Shown here in pieces: positions 60,515-64,000 of a DNA stretch of 64,000 bases. Position 1 is the first letter of the stretch. The number at the start of each line of letters is the position of its first letter. Below the pieces are notes generated by a model, which was not told the DNA's origin, made no database searches, and was given only the letters and a program-made list of their open reading frames with translations. The translations under genes and the position numbers were made by a program. Source of the DNA: Trileptium ribeirensis (lineage: Eukaryota > Nematoda > Enoplea > Enoplida > Thoracostomopsidae); NCBI GenBank assembly GCA_030248225.1, contig JASANE010005121.1, positions 98,855-162,854 on the forward strand. Direction: 5' to 3'.

Positions 60515-60914
60515 CTGTAGCGAAGTGAGTCTTAATGGATAAGAAAAATTGAACTTTCCAACGATGAAGTGGTGTAATGGTTAACACTCAGGGCTGAGAA
60601 CTCCAAATATTGCACAAATATAATAAGTCCTTAACTTAATATTAATCAGAAATAATTACGGCGATAAAACAAAATGAATTGTTTGAATTGACAAGGTGAA
60701 TCTAATGATCCAGATTAACATATCAGTGCTCGAGCAAACTATATAAAATAATAGGTGGATCCTTCCATTATGTTTAAGCTTCGCCTTAAGCTTAACTCAA
60801 CCAAGTCAAAAGCTCTAAGCTTGGAGCACTCCTGTGCTCAGGATTCAGAGTCTTCGGTGTTAATATCTTTACCCCAGTTTAATATTTTTAATCCATTAAG
60901 ACTCGCTTCGCTAC
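60515..60914. repeat. 400-bp unit with 25-bp inverted ends
   Basis: TGTAGCGAAGTGAGTCTTAATGGAT (60515 region) faces ATCCATTAAGACTCGCTTCGCTACA (about 60890-60914). The unit includes a tRNA-A-box-like TGGTGTAATGG phrase and a small AAGCTTCGCCTTAAGCTTAA palindrome. Its right part is inside the left arm of the large inverted repeat, and a second copy starts at about 63726. Confidence 0.5.
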
Positions 60915-63900
60915 ATAATTGTTTTCATTATTAACAATAAAACGCGAAATATAGTCTCGCGACAACAATTAATGTATACTGGTACAAAAAGTAATACCGT
61001 AATCTGACTTCCCCAAACACTTGACAGTACACACTTGGACTGGCGAGAAATTCGACTTTTCCCGGAGTCAAACTGGATGGCCCCAATTGAACGTGGGGAT
61101 TTGAAAACTCGGAAAAGAGACAATTCCCAGTTAATGTTTAATAATATACTATAGAGCGAAAAGTAAGTCTAACTATAATTTTGGCGCTTTTTAGCCACAC
61201 AGATAAAAATTTAGGGATGTTTTCAGCTCCATAAGAAAAAAGTCGCACATTTTTACACACCAGAGAGAAATTCGTATATTTGTAATCAACAGAAAAGAAC
61301 CTGGGGCAAGCCAAAAATGCATAGGGGAAACCAAGGTACCTACCTTTTCCTCGGAAAAGCCAGATAATTTTAACTGCTTCATTGTGGACCATACTTTGCT
61401 TTGAATGTTTTAGCTTTAAGCAGAGTCTTTTTTCAAAATGGACCCTGGGTCCAGACCTTAAACGCTGGGTCTAGACTTACATTTTTTGGCTCGAGAATTT
61501 CACGGAATTCTACGCAATAAAGAAACGGAATTTGACATTATTACATAGTTACAAATAAAAAAATATTCTACATTATTAGTTCATACTAATAGTAGACATT
61601 ATATATGCATGAAACATGGTAACTTCAGTTGAAAACCAAACTACCGTGATACATAACAGCCTTATGCGAGTCGCTAAAACATTTTACTCACCCCACGATA
61701 CATACACGCAGAAAGGTGCCAAACAGAACAAACACTTCTTGAGCTCTGTGGTTCCAAATGTAGAAAGTAAACATATTTATTTTCGGACCATCGATAATAT
61801 ATAGAATCGTGGCTATTCGAGCAATAGAATGATGGCTATTCGAGAAATCGCCCTTTTAATTTACCGGGTTATATATATGATAGTATATATATAAATAAAT
61901 ATGTTATGTGCGGAATACGTAAAATAGGCCGGGCAGAGCTAGATATAACTGTCAAACTTTATGTCGTTCAAGCTCGGGAAATTATGTATATGTACATACA
62001 TAACTGTCAGTCGGTATCTGCGGTATAAGAAACGTGTTGATAGCCAAAAAAATCCTCGACTACTACGATTATACGAGATATGTCGGCATGATTGGGAAAC
62101 TCTGGTGTTTATGAGTTATGTTACTAAAACTCCTGCAGATGCTTAGAACACGTAATATGTGTGCGCCATGAACATGTAACGAAAACGTTACAATTTTCCG
62201 AAATATACAAAGAACTGAGATAGTTTGAGTGTTAAACTTGGATAGGTACAATATTACTAGAAGACGGGTCAACCAAAGAGTGCGCAGCGCGCGGTAGACA
62301 CCATGTTTTATTTCACAACAACGCGAAGATAAAACATTTTTTCCAGGCGAAGATAACACATTTTTATATGAGCATGGTATTTTGAACTATTAACTTAAAA
62401 CTATTATTTAGCTCGGTCACAACTATGGAGAAGTGCCAAATTTAAAGGGGTATCTCATATCCCACTGGTACATTGCAAAGAGGAAACCCATATGAGATCA
62501 CGAGTCAGACTTTTGACTATCATAATATGCAACATACCCCAATAAAATATCTTGAATAGTGCTGAGATATGTAAAAATACTGGCCATGGAAATAGGGCGG
62601 TCACGGTAAAATTTATCGGTGTACATGCAGTTAAAATGTTGGCTCTCTTCGCTCACTGCAGAATGAGAAGAACCAATCAACACGCGTTTACGTTAACGTA
62701 AACGTTAAACAGTTTAATTGAGCATCTAATTTTACCTGTCAAAATATATACCAACAGTGCCTAACTAACGCTCATTAAATCCAAGAAGTCATACGTGGCA
62801 CGCTTTTCAGCTTTGGTACACCAGCAAAACACAAATTCTGTAATGTTTGGTTTATACTTAAAACCATGGTTGTTTTTGATCCACATATGGGTCTGGACTC
62901 AAATATTTTTACGTGGTCCCGTCGGCGTCGGAGACATAGGGTCTGCTAATAAATTCTATTACAAAGTACAGGCTTTCAGCCGTTTGTGCTTACAGTCTTT
63001 GTTATATAGTCGCTTGCTGTTTGTTTCACGGATGGCCCTCACCGTTTATCCTGGTTTGGGACAGGCAGAGAATAATTTATATATTTGTAACTATGTAATA
63101 ATGTCAAATTCCGTTTCTTTATTGCGTAGAATTCCGTGAAATTCTCGAGCCAAAAAATGTAAGTCTAGACCCAGCGTTTAAGGTCTGGACCCAGGGTCCA
63201 TTTTGAAAAAAGACTCTGCTTAAAGCTAAAACATTCAAAGCAAAGTATGGTCCACAATGAAGCAGTTAAAATTATCTGGCTTTTCCGAGGAAAAGGTAGG
63301 TACCTTGGTTTCCCCTATGCATTTTTGGCTTGCCCCAGGTTCTTTTCTGTTGATTACAAATATACGAATTTCTCTCTGGTGTGTAAAAATGTGCGACTTT
63401 TTTCTTATGGGGATTGAAAACATCCCTAAATTTTTATCTGTGTGGCTAAAAAGCGCCAAAATTATAGTTAGACTTACTTTTCGCTCTATAGTACTCTTAA
63501 ACATTAACTGGGAATTGTCTCTTTTCCGAGTTTTTCAAATCCCCACGTTCAATTGGGGCCATCCAGTTTGACTCCCGGGAAAAGTCGAATTTCTCGCCAG
63601 TCCCAAGTGTGTACTGTCAAGTGTTTGGGGAAGTCAGATTACGGTATTACTTTTTGTACCAGTATACATTAATTGTTGTCGCGAGACTATATTTCGCGTT
63701 TTATTGTTAATAATGAAAACAATTATGTAGCGAAGCGAGTCTTAATGGATTAAAAATATTAAACTGGGGTAAAGATATTAACACCGAAGACTCTGAATCC
63801 TGAGCACAGGAGTGCTCCAAGCTTAGAGCTTTTGACTTGGTTACGTTAAGCTTAAGGCGAAGCTTAAACATAATGGAAGGATCCACCTATTATTTTATAT

Positions 63901-64000
63901 AGTTTAATCGAGCACTGATATGTTAATCTGGATCATTAGATTCACCTTGTCAATTCAAACAATTCATTTTGTTTTATCGCCGTAATTATTTCTGATTAAT
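60641..64000. mobile_element. large fold-back (inverted repeat) element, cut by window edge
   Basis: The left arm 60641-61556 and right arm about 63082-64000 are reverse complements with only scattered differences. Examples: the block around CCCCAATTGAACGTGGGGAT (61081) and its complement at 63540; CTCGAGAATTTCACGGAATTC (61491) and its complement at 63130. The arms are at least 910 bp and run off the right edge. The loop, about 61557-63081, is single copy and shows no recognised gene; it has a 20-bp perfect palindrome at 62685-62704. Apparent open frames in the arms are the same sequence read twice in opposite directions. It could be a fold-back DNA transposon, two inverted copies of one repeat, or in part an assembly effect. 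Confidence 0.7.

Noticed and set aside
60564..60605. TGGTGTAATGGTTAACACTC phrase resembling the 5' half of a tRNA
   Set aside because: No T-arm B-box or acceptor pairing follows; it is part of the 400-bp inverted-end repeat.
61191..61392. Open frame that also appears, almost identically, at 63257-63571
   Set aside because: The two frames are the two arms of one inverted repeat read in opposite directions; no conserved domain, so duplication reflects the DNA repeat.

Overview
The window looks like nuclear DNA from an AT-rich, repeat-laden invertebrate animal genome. The single gene has spliceosomal introns with GT/AG borders, and one intron is about 34 kb. The repeats are typical animal families: a CR1-like LINE with a PHD-finger ORF1, an RTE-like LINE fragment, a pogo/Tigger-like transposase relic, hAT-type MITEs, Helitron-like elements and fold-back elements. 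Species cannot be named from the sequence. There are no operons, CRISPR arrays, bacterial genes or viral genes.

The only host gene I can support is the 5' part of a DIP2 (disco-interacting protein 2) orthologue on the + strand. Six coding exons (6118-6193, 18258-18329, 52575-52721, 53727-54187, 54763-55357, 59012-59067) join in phase and encode about 469 N-terminal residues. They cover the DMAP1-binding domain, a long low-complexity Ser/Gly/His/Asn linker, and the conserved IQQLLNTL segment that comes just before the adenylate-forming domains. Those enzymatic domains must lie beyond the right edge of the window.

Layout. 1-6117 is upstream flank with a degenerate pogo-like transposase (2064-3572) and a G-rich inverted-repeat element (4661-5015). 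Intron 1 (6194-18257) carries a nearly full-length CR1-like LINE on the minus strand (6851-10740), a hAT MITE and several diverged tandem repeats. Intron 2 (18330-52574) is a transposon archive. It holds two Helitron-like copies, one of them inserted in an older repeat whose uninterrupted relative lies 27 kb away. It also holds a fold-back element at 26.8-27.8 kb, copies of an AATTAG-rich element, and a cluster of hAT MITEs at 37-48.5 kb that includes a 63-bp copy with a perfect 8-bp target duplication, plus an RTE-like LINE tail. Introns 3-5 are shorter. After exon 6 the window ends in a large inverted repeat (arms at least 0.9 kb, loop about 1.5 kb, 60641-64000).

I found no convincing new gene system. 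The most informative structures are the hAT MITE family, the nested Helitron insertion, the terminal giant fold-back and the transposon-swollen DIP2 intron.
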